From Streptomyces xylophagus (GTDB taxonomy: Bacteria; Actinomycetota; Actinomycetes; Streptomycetales; Streptomycetaceae): 64,000 bases of DNA. This document shows, piece by piece, positions 1 through 7,640 of the stretch. Made by a program: the position numbers and the translations under genes. Where the stretch lies: positions 248,001 through 312,000 of the forward strand of contig NZ_JNWO01000005.1 of assembly GCF_000716435.1 (NCBI RefSeq), in the 5' to 3' direction. Positions within the stretch are counted from its first letter, which is position 1. Each line of letters begins with the position of its first letter. Under the pieces are notes generated by a model. The model had not been told where the DNA came from and did no database searches. It was given only the letters and a program-made list of their open reading frames with translations.

Positions 1-1
1 G

Positions 2-94
2 GCCACTCGGGAGGGCGGGAAGACGGTCTCCATCGAGGTGCCCTGGACGGTACCGGCCCGTCCGGTGACCACCGCGGTCCAGCAGGAGCCGTAG
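2..94 (+). CDS. C-terminal fragment of a protein cut by the left edge
   Basis: An open frame runs from the window edge to a TAG at 92-94 and gives about 30 residues ending TTAVQQEP. The stretch GGKTVSIEVPW resembles the last beta strand of GHKL-type ATP-binding domains (anti-sigma or histidine-kinase-like proteins), where GGKTV is common, but the fragment is too short to assign. It is followed closely by a strong hairpin, which supports a real gene end. The start and most of the gene lie outside the window. Confidence 0.4.
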   Translation, partial: ATREGGKTVSIEVPWTVPARPVTTAVQQEP

Positions 95-120
95 CGCGCG
101 CCCCGAACGCCCGGGAGCAC

Positions 121-163
121 CCGAGGGGGTGGCGGCCCGTCAGGTGGGCAGCCACCCCCTCGG
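121..163. terminator. Bidirectional hairpin terminator between convergent genes
   Basis: A perfect 13-bp inverted repeat (CCGAGGGGGTGGC at 121-133 pairs with 151-163) around a 17-nt loop lies between the plus-strand fragment ending at 94 and the minus-strand NlpC/P60 gene ending at 191. Its place between two convergent stops suggests it ends transcription from both sides. Confidence 0.75.
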
Positions 164-190
164 GGGGTTCAGCGAGGGCCAGGTTCTGTC

Positions 191-664
191 CTAGCTGACC
201 CGGCCGTACCAGACGCTCTTGGTCCAGATCTTCTGCAGACGCACCACGTCCCCGGTCTTCGGGGCGTGCCAGATCTTTCCCTTCCCGGCATAGATGCCGA
301 CGTGGTAGACGCTGGAGCCCGAGTGGAAGAACACCAGGTCCCCGGCCTTGCGGCTCTTGGCCGAGATGTGGTGGGTCTTGTTGTACTGCTGGGCCGCCGT
401 ACGGGGCAGTTTCTTGCCCGCCTTCTTGTACGAGTACAGCGTGAGCCCGGAGCAGTCGAAGCGGCCCGGACCGGTGGCCCCGTACCTGTACGGGGAGCCT
501 TTCTTGGAGGCGGCCACCTGAAGTGCCTTCGTCGCGGGTGTCGCGGCCGCGGCGTCGGATGCGACGCCCGGTATCACGACGGAGCCGCCGACGGCGGCGA
601 TGGCGAAAGCCGAGGCCGTACCGGCCCTGACCATCAGCGACGGGACACGATTGAGCGCAGTCAT
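191..664 (-). CDS. Secreted NlpC/P60 family peptidoglycan endopeptidase
   Basis: 157-residue exported cell-wall hydrolase, expected to cut D-glutamyl-meso-DAP type bonds in stem peptides. Residues 1-41 form a signal peptide with an Ala-rich cleavage region. The NlpC/P60 domain follows: catalytic Cys71 in RFDCSGLT, His121 in YHVGIY and the third polar residue His133 in WHAP, so the triad is complete. No extra binding domain (LysM, SH3, coiled coil) is present, so it is a minimal single-domain form. The ATG at 664 was chosen over longer upstream starts because it begins the signal peptide, has GAAGGG just upstream, and leaves room for the upstream riboswitch. Control by cyclic di-AMP is inferred from that leader. 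Confidence 0.9.
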   Translation of the reverse strand: MTALNRVPSLMVRAGTASAFAIAAVGGSVVIPGVASDAAAATPATKALQVAASKKGSPYRYGATGPGRFDCSGLTLYSYKKAGKKLPRTAAQQYNKTHHISAKSRKAGDLVFFHSGSSVYHVGIYAGKGKIWHAPKTGDVVRLQKIWTKSVWYGRVS

Positions 665-676
665 GCGCAACCCTTC

Positions 677-835
677 GTCAGCCGCCTGTGAAGGATGACC
701 TGTCGGATTCGGGCTGACAAAGTTGCCCGGCCGCTGACGCGGCTTCACCCCAAGGGCTGCTCGACCCGGCCATGGCGTGACCGTTCCGGCGACCCGTCGT
801 GCTTGGGTCCTCCACTCCTGCCGATGCAATCCTGT
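677..835 (-). ncRNA. c-di-AMP riboswitch (ydaO/yuaA class) leader
   Basis: Reading the minus strand toward the NlpC/P60 start, the leader carries the landmark blocks of the actinobacterial ydaO-type aptamer in the right order: GGACCCAAG (810-802), CCTTGGGGTGAAG (755-743), CCGAATCCGACAGGTCA near 712-696, and CTTCACAGGCGGCTGAC (693-677), directly before the SD of the gene. GACCCAAG and CTTGGGGT can pair as in the family's core helix. In Streptomyces this class is known to sit upstream of cell-wall hydrolase genes and respond to cyclic di-AMP. The outer limits are approximate. Confidence 0.85.
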
Positions 836-840
836 CGACC

Positions 841-1219
841 TGTCATCCGGGCGGCGGCAGGACTCGGCGTCCGCCCAGATCGCCCCGCCGCTGCGGCGGG
901 GTCTTGTCGTCAGACAGGGATCTTCACCTATGGATGTCCGAAAATCCCAACGGAATCGGGGATTTGTGGGGTTACTCACCACTCACCCGTTCGGGTGGAC
1001 ACCATGATGTTCGAATAGGTGTCGAGGGGGTCAAATGCCCCCGGACCAGCGGCGGAACGCCTCACCGTCCCCACTGGACTACGCGCGTTGCGCAACCCCA
1101 ACGGGCTTGTGGAAGGAGGGGTGTCTACTCCGAACAGGGGTACGCCGTTTGGTCCGTTTCGACTCCGCTCCGGACGCGCCTTTGGCGAGACGCGTCCGCC
1201 GGGAACGGCTCCGCGTCCC
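841..1219. other. Gene-free stretch between the riboswitch and the ClpP operon end
   Basis: No credible coding region. It must hold the promoter for the riboswitch-NlpC transcript on the minus strand. Inverted repeats seen: CGGACGCG/CGCGTCCG at 1171-1178/1191-1198, a candidate terminator for the minus-strand operon ending at 1220; GGGGG/CCCCC at 1026-1030/1038-1042; and CACCCG-TT-CGGGTG at 984-997. I could not pick a convincing promoter. Confidence 0.5.
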
Positions 1220-1528
1220 TCAACTGTCGGAGGGTGCGGGGAGGGTGACGCGCGCCGTGCGGCGCTCCCCGTCCAGCACGCGCAGCGCACGCGCCAGCGT
1301 GGGCGCGTGCAACTCGGTCTCGCCCCGCTGGTGCATCAGCGCCAGAGCGTCCCGCAACTGGGTCGCCTTGGCCACCAGCGCCTGAGCGGCCCGCAGTCCA
1401 CGGTACGTGTCCCCGTGGTGCGCCGGGTTGATACGGCCCAGCAGATCGGCCACATCCAGGTAACGATCGATCAACTCGCCCTCGGCGCGCGTCAGTGCGG
1501 GCAGCGGCGGAAGTTCCGGCGGCAGCAT
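1220..1528 (-). CDS. Small conserved-looking protein downstream of the ClpP homologue
   Basis: 102-residue acidic, mostly helical protein of unknown function. It has no signal peptide or membrane segment and no motif I recognise; the middle carries LLGRINPAHHGDTYRGL. The ATG at 1528 lies only 7 nt after the ClpP stop codon, so the two genes are almost surely co-transcribed and probably translationally coupled. A role connected with the protease, such as adaptor, regulator or substrate, is suggested by position only. Confidence 0.65.
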   Translation of the reverse strand: MLPPELPPLPALTRAEGELIDRYLDVADLLGRINPAHHGDTYRGLRAAQALVAKATQLRDALALMHQRGETELHAPTLARALRVLDGERRTARVTLPAPSDS

Positions 1529-1535
1529 CGTCGGC

Positions 1536-2171
1536 TCACTCCCCGCCCTGCTCGGTGAACGAGGACTTGCGGGTGGTCACGATCCGGTCCACCAACCCGT
1601 ATTCCAGGGCCTGTTGGGCGTTCATGATCCGGTCCCGCTCGATGTCCGCGCTCACCTGCTCCACCGTCCGGCCCGTGTGCAGGGCCAGCATTTCCTCCAG
1701 TTGGGCCCGCGTACGCGCCAACTCCTCGGCCTGGATGACGAGATCACTCGCCTGACCCCGGACCGGCTCGGTGAACGAGGGCTGATGGATCACCACCCGC
1801 GCACCCGGCAGCGCCGACCGCTTGCCCGGAGTGCCCGCCGCCAGCAGCACCGCGGCGGACGAGCCGGCCTGGCCCAGGCAGATCGTCTCCACGTCGCAAC
1901 TGACGTACTGGAGCGTGTCGTAGATCGCCGACATCGCGGTGAACGATCCGCCGGGCGAGTTGATGTACAGCGAGATGTCCCGGTCCGGCGCCTGGTACTC
2001 GAGGTGCATGAACTGGGCCATCACATCGTTCGCCGAGATGTCGTCGATCGGCGTCCCGAGGAACACGATCCGCTCCTCCAGCAGCTTCGAGTACGGGTCG
2101 AGGGTCCGGTGCCCGGAGCTGGTGCGCTCGGAGAACTCCGGCAGGACGTGGCGGGCGGACGGTCGGGTCAT
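1536..2171 (-). CDS. clpP: ClpP-family serine protease subunit
   Basis: 211 residues, close to the usual ClpP length. ClpP forms a tetradecameric chamber fed by AAA+ unfoldases (ClpX, ClpC, ClpA). The catalytic triad is intact: Ser104 in [11 protein letters not shown], His129 in VVIHQPS and Asp180 in ERDRIMNA; the substrate-binding SPGGS loop is at 72-76. The oxyanion region reads GSS where many ClpPs have ASM. Streptomyces carry several clpP paralogues; this copy lacks an adjacent clpP partner or Clp ATPase gene and is instead coupled to a small protein and divergent from an antitoxin-like gene. The ATG at 2171 has GGAGGGG upstream and starts just before the conserved N-terminus. Which paralogue it is was not decided. 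Confidence 0.9.
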   Translation of the reverse strand: MTRPSARHVLPEFSERTSSGHRTLDPYSKLLEERIVFLGTPIDDISANDVMAQFMHLEYQAPDRDISLYINSPGGSFTAMSAIYDTLQYVSCDVETICLGQAGSSAAVLLAAGTPGKRSALPGARVVIHQPSFTEPVRGQASDLVIQAEELARTRAQLEEMLALHTGRTVEQVSADIERDRIMNAQQALEYGLVDRIVTTRKSSFTEQGGE

Positions 2172-2200
2172 GGGTACCCCTCCTTCGGCATCTGTAAGAA

Positions 2201-2234
2201 ATGTACAGGACGTACATGACGTTATGATGGGGGT
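2201..2234. promoter_or_regulatory. Divergent promoter with perfect palindrome; leaderless -10 for the antitoxin gene
   Basis: ATGTAC-AGGAC-GTACAT (2201-2217) is a perfect 6-bp inverted repeat with 5-bp spacer. A good -10 element, TATGAT (2223-2228), ends 6 nt before the ATG at 2235, so the plus transcript should begin at or next to the start codon. The palindrome covers the -35 zone of that promoter and lies about 30-47 bp upstream of the divergent clpP start, so one bound regulator could affect both genes. Phd/YefM proteins commonly repress themselves through short palindromes, making the neighbour the obvious candidate. Confidence 0.6.
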
Positions 2235-2522
2235 ATGGCCTACGAGATTCCGGTGACACAAGCCAGGGCTGAGCTCGCCGACCTGATCAACCGGGTGGTG
2301 TACGGCGGTGAGCGCGTCGTCGTGACACGGCACGGCAAGCCCCTTGTCGCGCTGGTCTCCGCCGCCGACCTGGAGCGACTCGACGAGCTCGACAAGCTCG
2401 ACGCGAACGCCGACGAGCAGGTGATCAGTGCCGTCTCGCACGTCCGCGAGGTCGCGTCCGCTCCTCGCGAACACCAGCGGTTCGGCATCGCGGCCGAGCA
2501 CCGGGGGTCGAATCCCGCTTAG
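2235..2522 (+). CDS. Phd/YefM-type antitoxin-like protein without an adjacent toxin
   Basis: 95 residues. Residues 1-55 match the Phd/YefM DNA-binding fold ([17 protein letters not shown], then [24 protein letters not shown]). The acidic, disordered-looking C-terminal 40 residues are where such antitoxins normally bind a toxin. No RelE/Doc/PIN-like frame follows; the next 290 bases are gene-free and then urease begins, so it is an orphan or acts on a distant toxin. The start sits at the probable transcription start, with no SD. Divergent from clpP; ClpP proteases are the usual degraders of antitoxins, which makes the pairing notable. Confidence 0.85.
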   Translation: MAYEIPVTQARAELADLINRVVYGGERVVVTRHGKPLVALVSAADLERLDELDKLDANADEQVISAVSHVREVASAPREHQRFGIAAEHRGSNPA

Positions 2523-2547
2523 CGCGGGCGTGCTCTACGGGCGTAGA

Positions 2548-2604
2548 TGTGATTGTCCTGATCACAGCTCGGTTAACTTGCTTGAAACTCGGTCCAACTA
2601 GCCT
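2548..2604 (+). promoter_or_regulatory. Urease operon promoter with GlnR-like box and an inverted repeat
   Basis: TTAAC-n6-GAAAC at 2573-2588 fits the Streptomyces GlnR half-site pair (gTnAC-n6-GaAAc), followed after six bases by a weaker CCAAC. A -10-like TAGCCT lies at 2599-2604. Upstream is a perfect inverted repeat TGTGAT-N7-ATCACA (2548-2566) whose binding protein I cannot name; its spacing does not fit the Crp consensus. GlnR control of ureA is established in S. coelicolor, so the assignment is plausible. The resulting leader before ureA would be about 200 nt. Confidence 0.6.
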
Positions 2605-2685
2605 GCCGATCGATGCCACCAGGGATTTTGCCCTGGGGGCTGAGCGGGTCCGGCGAAGTCCGCTGCGGTTCGGCAGCGCCCCCGA

Positions 2686-2713
2686 AGGGGCGCGGGGAAC
2701 TGCGCGACCAGCC
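2686..2713 (+). repeat. Dispersed palindromic repeat, type A, copy 1
   Basis: One of several near-identical copies in this window of a 28-nt element beginning AGGGGCGCGGGGAACTGCGC and ending GACCAGCC. It contains a small inverted repeat (GCGC around GGGGAACT). This copy sits in the untranslated leader of ureA, unlike most others, which sit just after stop codons. Confidence 0.8.
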
Positions 2714-2810
2714 ACGACGGGCCCGCGGATGACGTCCCGCACTCCGAGCGGAGCGTTCAAGCGGCAACCGGACCCCGCACGGTCCGGAGCGAGGACTGTG
2801 AGGTGGGAGC

Positions 2811-3113
2811 GTGCAACTGACCCCGCACGAGCAAGAGAGGCTGCTGATCCATGTGGCGGCCGACGTGGCCGAGAAGCGCCGGGCCCGTGGTCTGAAGCTG
2901 AACCACCCCGAGGCGATCGCCCTCATCACGTCGCACATCCTCGAAGGCGCCCGTGACGGCCGTACCGTCGCCGAGCTGATGTCCTCCGGGCGCAAGCTGC
3001 TCACCAGGGACGACGTCATGGAGGGCATCCCCGAGATGATCCACGACGTACAGGTCGAGGCGACCTTCCCGGACGGCACCAAGCTCGTCACCGTCCACGA
3101 CCCGATCGTCTGA
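2811..3113 (+). CDS. ureA: Urease gamma subunit
   Basis: 100 residues, the standard UreA length, recognisable by the N-terminal [20 protein letters not shown] and the internal [10 protein letters not shown] and GRTVAELM blocks. The gamma subunit packs with beta and alpha subunits in the cytoplasmic nickel enzyme that hydrolyses urea to ammonia and carbamate. The GTG start is preceded by GAGGTGGGAG. First gene of a ureABCFGD cluster; ureB starts 17 nt after its stop. Confidence 0.97.
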   Translation: MQLTPHEQERLLIHVAADVAEKRRARGLKLNHPEAIALITSHILEGARDGRTVAELMSSGRKLLTRDDVMEGIPEMIHDVQVEATFPDGTKLVTVHDPIV

Positions 3114-3130
3114 CGAAGGGGAGCGACGCC

Positions 3131-3442
3131 ATGATTCCCGGAGAGTTCCTGTTCGCGGACGACCCGATCGTCTACAACGCGGGCCGCGAGGTCACACGGA
3201 TGACCGTCCTCAACGCCGCCGACCGGCCCGTCCAGGTCGGCTCCCACTACCACTTCGCCGAGGCCAACCCCGGCCTCGCGTTCGACCGCGCCGCGGCCCG
3301 CGGCAAGCGGCTCAACGTCGCCGCCGGTACGGCCGTGCGCTTCGAGCCGGGGATTCCCGTCGACGTCGAACTCGTCCCGCTGGCCGGCGCCCGTGTCGTG
3401 CCCGGACTGCGCGGGGAGACCGGAGGTGCCCTCGATGCCTGA
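3131..3442 (+). CDS. ureB: Urease beta subunit
   Basis: 103 residues, normal UreB size, beginning MIPGEFLF and carrying the conserved [19 protein letters not shown] segment. It is a structural subunit that helps shape the active-site flap of the UreABC complex. An SD (AAGGGGAG) precedes its ATG, and its last 8 nucleotides overlap the ureC start, indicating translational coupling of beta and alpha chains. Confidence 0.97.
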   Translation: MIPGEFLFADDPIVYNAGREVTRMTVLNAADRPVQVGSHYHFAEANPGLAFDRAAARGKRLNVAAGTAVRFEPGIPVDVELVPLAGARVVPGLRGETGGALDA

Positions 3443-5156
3443 GATCTCCCGTGCCGCGTACGCGGACCTCTTCGGGCCGACCACCGGCGACCGCATCCGG
3501 CTCGCCGACACCGATCTGCTGATCGAGATCGAGGAGGACCGCAGCGGCGGTCCCGGACTCGCCGGTGACGAGGCCGTGTTCGGCGGCGGCAAGGTCATCC
3601 GCGAGTCGATGGGCCAGGCGCGAGCTACGCGCGCAGACGGCACCCCCGACACCGTCATCACCGGCGCCGTGATCGTCGACCACTGGGGCGTCGTCAAGGC
3701 CGACGTCGGCATCCGCGACGGCCGCATCACCGGCATCGGCAAGGCCGGCAACCCCGACACCATGGACGGCATCCACCCCGACCTGGTGATCGGCCCCGAG
3801 ACCGAGGTCATCGCGGGCAACGGACGCATCCTCACGGCGGGTGCCGTCGACGCGCACGTCCACTTCATCTGCCCGCAGATCGCCGACGAGGCGCTCTCCG
3901 CAGGGGTCACCACCCTGGTCGGCGGCGGCACCGGTCCGGCCGAGGGTTCCAAGGCGACCACGGTCACCCCCGGCCCCTGGCATCTGGCCCGGATGATGGC
4001 GGCGATGGAGCAGTACCCGCTCAACATCGGCTTCCTCGGCAAGGGCAACACCGTCTCGCACGACGCGATGATGTCCCAGATCCGCGGGGGAGCGCTGGGA
4101 CTGAAGCTGCATGAGGACTGGGGCTCGACCCCCGCCGTCATCGACGCCTCGCTGACCGTCGCCGACCGGACCGGCATCCAAGTCGCCATCCACACCGACA
4201 CGTTGAACGAAGCCGGGTTCGTCGGCGACACCCTCGCCGCGATCGCCGGACGGGGCATCCACGCCTACCACACCGAGGGTGCGGGCGGTGGGCACGCGCC
4301 GGACATCATGACCGTGGTCTCCGAGCCGCACGTGCTGCCCAGCTCCACCAACCCGACCCGGCCCTACACCGTCAACACCGCCGAGGAACACCTCGACATG
4401 CTGATGGTCTGCCACCACCTCAACCCGGCGGTCCCCGAGGACCTGGCCTTTGCCGAGTCCCGCATCCGCCCCTCGACGATCGGCGCGGAGGACATCCTCC
4501 ACGACCTCGGCGCCATCTCGATCATCTCCTCCGACGCGCAGGCGATGGGGCGCGTGGGTGAGGTGATTCTGCGGACCTGGCAGACGGCGCATGTGATGAA
4601 GCGGCGTCGGGGTTCGCTGCCGGGTGACGGCCGCGCGGACAACCATCGCGTACGGCGCTACGTCGCCAAGTACACGATCAACCCCGCGCTCGCGCAGGGC
4701 CTCGCCCGTGAGATCGGCTCCGTCGAGACGGGCAAGCTCGCCGACCTCGTGCTGTGGGAACCGGCGTTCTTCGGCGTCAAGCCGCACCTCGTCATCAAGG
4801 GCGGACAGATCGCGTATGCGCAGATGGGTGACGCGAATGCGTCCATCCCCACTCCGCAGCCGATTCTGCCGCGTCCGATGTTCGGCGCGATCGGACGGGC
4901 GCCGGCCGCCAACTCCTTCAACTTCGTCGCGCAGTTGGCGATCGATGACGGGCTGCCGGAACGGCTCGACCTCGGCAAGAAGTTCGTTGCCATCGAGTCC
5001 ACCCGCTCGGTCACCAAGGCCGACATGCGCGAGAACGATGCCCGGCCGCGCGTCCAGGTCGACCCCGACAGCTTCGCCGTGCACATCGACGGGGAGCTCG
5101 TCGAGGCGACTCCGGCGGCCGAACTGCCCATGGCCCAGCGGTACTTCCTCTTCTGA
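3435..5156 (+). CDS. ureC: Urease alpha (catalytic) subunit
   Basis: 573 residues, full length. The binuclear nickel site is complete: His141/His143 in [10 protein letters not shown], the Lys to be carbamylated (Lys224 in GLKLHEDWG), further His ligands in the [11 protein letters not shown] and [15 protein letters not shown] blocks, catalytic histidines 327/328 in CHHL, and the metal Asp in [12 protein letters not shown]. The chosen ATG at 3435 overlaps the end of ureB and gives the family N-terminus [16 protein letters not shown]; a longer upstream reading lacks similarity. The stop codon overlaps the ureF start. Confidence 0.98.
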   Translation: MPEISRAAYADLFGPTTGDRIRLADTDLLIEIEEDRSGGPGLAGDEAVFGGGKVIRESMGQARATRADGTPDTVITGAVIVDHWGVVKADVGIRDGRITGIGKAGNPDTMDGIHPDLVIGPETEVIAGNGRILTAGAVDAHVHFICPQIADEALSAGVTTLVGGGTGPAEGSKATTVTPGPWHLARMMAAMEQYPLNIGFLGKGNTVSHDAMMSQIRGGALGLKLHEDWGSTPAVIDASLTVADRTGIQVAIHTDTLNEAGFVGDTLAAIAGRGIHAYHTEGAGGGHAPDIMTVVSEPHVLPSSTNPTRPYTVNTAEEHLDMLMVCHHLNPAVPEDLAFAESRIRPSTIGAEDILHDLGAISIISSDAQAMGRVGEVILRTWQTAHVMKRRRGSLPGDGRADNHRVRRYVAKYTINPALAQGLAREIGSVETGKLADLVLWEPAFFGVKPHLVIKGGQIAYAQMGDANASIPTPQPILPRPMFGAIGRAPAANSFNFVAQLAIDDGLPERLDLGKKFVAIESTRSVTKADMRENDARPRVQVDPDSFAVHIDGELVEATPAAELPMAQRYFLF

Positions 5157-5830
5157 TGTCCAGGGGAGCATTGCTGGTTCTGGCCGATGGGCGCTTTCCC
5201 GCCGGAGGGCACGCGCACTCCGGCGGGGCGGAGGCGGCCGTCAAGGCCGGGCGGGTCACCGGGGCGGCGAGCCTCGGCGACTTCTGCCGGGGGCGGTTGC
5301 ATACGGCCGGGCTCGTGTCGGCCACCCTCGCCGCGGCTGCCGTACTCGGTGTCGATCCGGTCGAGTTGGACGCCGCCGCGGATGCGCGGACGCCCTCGCC
5401 CGCGTTGCGGGTGGCCGCGCGGAAACTCGGGCGGCAGTTGATGCGGGCCGCTCGGGCGACCTGGCCGTCGGCCGAACTGGACGCCCTCGCGCGGGAGTTC
5501 CCCAAGGGGGCGCATCAGCCGGTTGTGTTGGGGTTGGTGGCTCGGGCGGCTGGGCTGGGGGCTGAGGATGCGGCTTACTGCGCGGCCTACGAGAGTGTGA
5601 GTGGGCCTGCCTCCGCGACGGTGCGGTTGCTGAGTCTTGATCCGTTCGACGCTACGGCTGTACTGGCTCGGTTGGCGCCGGAGTTGGACCTTGTCGCGGA
5701 TCGGGCGGTGGAGGCGGGGCGGCGTGTGGTCGACGAGGGGGTCGATGCGTTGCCGTGTGCGTCGGCGCCGCTGCTGGAGATCGGGGCGGAGGCGCATGCT
5801 GCTTGGGCTGTGCGGTTGTTCGCGTCCTAG
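5156..5830 (+). CDS. ureF: Urease accessory protein UreF
   Basis: 224-residue helical chaperone that joins UreD and UreG in the complex delivering nickel and CO2 to apo-urease. The N-terminal LLVLADGRFPAGGHAHSGGAEAAV is the characteristic UreF block, and YESVSGPASATVRLL lies in the conserved later half. Its ATG overlaps the ureC stop (TGATG). Codon use becomes less strictly GC3-biased toward the 3' end. Unlike the rest of the operon it is followed by about 240 nt of repeat-rich non-coding sequence before ureG. Confidence 0.93.
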   Translation: MSRGALLVLADGRFPAGGHAHSGGAEAAVKAGRVTGAASLGDFCRGRLHTAGLVSATLAAAAVLGVDPVELDAAADARTPSPALRVAARKLGRQLMRAARATWPSAELDALAREFPKGAHQPVVLGLVARAAGLGAEDAAYCAAYESVSGPASATVRLLSLDPFDATAVLARLAPELDLVADRAVEAGRRVVDEGVDALPCASAPLLEIGAEAHAAWAVRLFAS

Positions 5831-5864
5831 GGGTTTTCTCGCCCCCGCCGCCCCTACCCGTCCC

Positions 5865-6036
5865 ATCCTCCAGGGGCTCTGCCCCTTCGACCCCGATCCC
5901 AGGGGGCTCCGCCCCCTGGACCCCCGATCGGCCTGAACGGCCTCGTCCTCAAACGCCGGACGGGCTGGATGATGCCGGCCCGGGTGAAAAGGCGCCGAAG
6001 CTGGATGGCGCCGGCCCAGATGAAAAGGTGCCGGGG
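5865..6036 (+). repeat. Hairpins plus a tandem 34-nt duplication between ureF and ureG
   Basis: Two tandem hairpins occur, AGGGGC-TCT-GCCCCT (5872-5886) and CCAGGGGGC-TCC-GCCCCCTGG (5899-5919). They are followed by AAACGCCGGACGGGCTGGA, an intergenic motif commonly seen in Streptomyces. Then a 34-nt block beginning GCTGGATG at 5964-5997 is repeated imperfectly at 6000-6033, both copies containing CCGGCCC and TGAAAAGG. The hairpins could attenuate or process the transcript, lowering the accessory-protein share. Confidence 0.75.
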
Positions 6037-6073
6037 CCGTAAGCACCGTAGAAACACGTAAGGAGCCGCACTC

Positions 6074-6738
<665 letters not shown>

Positions 6739-6751
<13 letters not shown>

Positions 6752-7506
6752 TCGCGACCGGGGTACGGGCCACCGCGCGGATCGTGGCCCGGGAGGACGG
6801 GCGGGGCGGTACCGCGCTGCCCGTGCTTGAAGGGGACGGGCCGCTTGCGCTGCGGCGGACCCGCGCCAGTGGTTCCGAGGCGCGGGTCATGCTCGTCGGG
6901 GCCATGAGCGGGCCGCTCGGCGGGGATCACTTCGCCGTCGAGGCCGATGTCGAGAGCGGGGCCCGGCTGCGGATCGGGTCCGCCGCCGCGACCATCGCGC
7001 TGCCCGGGCAGGCGAAGGGCGAGTCGCGGTACGACGTGCGGCTCAGTGTTGCCGAGGATGGTGAACTGCACTGGCTGCCCGAGCAGTTGATCTCCGTGCA
7101 CGGGAGCGACCTGCACGTCACGACCCGTGTCGAGGTCGCCCAATCCGCGCGGCTCGTGCTGCGTGAGGAGCAGGTGCTGGGGCGGGCCGGGGAGGAGCCC
7201 GGGCGGCTCACCAGTCGGCTCTCGGTGCGGGTCGCGGGGCGTACCGTGCTCGATCAGGAGTTGGCCTGCGGGCCCGGAGCGCCGGGCGGCTGGGACGGGC
7301 CCGCCGTTCTCGCGGGACATCGCGCGGTGGGGCAACTCCTCGTCGTACGGCCGGAGTTCACCCGGGAGCCGGTCGCGGCGCGCATGCTGGGAGAGCACGC
7401 GGCCCTGGTGCCGCTCGCCGGTCCCGCCGTGTTGGTGACGGCCCTCGCGACGGACGGGCTGCGGTTGCGGAGGGTGCTGGACGAGGCGTTGGCGTCGCTC
7501 GGCTGA
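6739..7506 (+). CDS. ureD: Urease accessory protein UreD (UreH)
   Basis: 255 residues, scaffold protein that recruits UreF-UreG to apo-urease. Recognised by [13 protein letters not shown] at the start, the [24 protein letters not shown] region and the central [15 protein letters not shown] block. Starts with GTG 13 nt inside ureG; an alternative in-frame GTG lies three codons downstream at 6748. It closes the ureABCFGD cluster; no ureE or nickel transporter is present next to it. Confidence 0.92.
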
Positions 7507-7640
7507 GTATCCGCTGAGCGGGACGCGCGTTTCCGCTTATCGGATTGGTAAAGAAGGTCAACAGCCCCTGTCCTCAGGTGGCTCACAGCCGCGAGGATCC
7601 CCCGAGACCATTTCGCAACTATGTACGGGGAGGGGCCCAC

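Noticed and set aside
2500..2522. GGGGTCGAATCCCG at the end of the antitoxin gene looks like a tRNA T-arm
   Set aside because: The T loop lacks the TTC bases, no acceptor or anticodon arms can be formed around it, and it lies inside a good coding frame.
2548..2566. TGTGAT-N7-ATCACA as a Crp/CRP site
   Set aside because: The spacing between the GTG and CAC cores is 11, while the Streptomyces Crp box needs 8; kept only as an unassigned inverted repeat.
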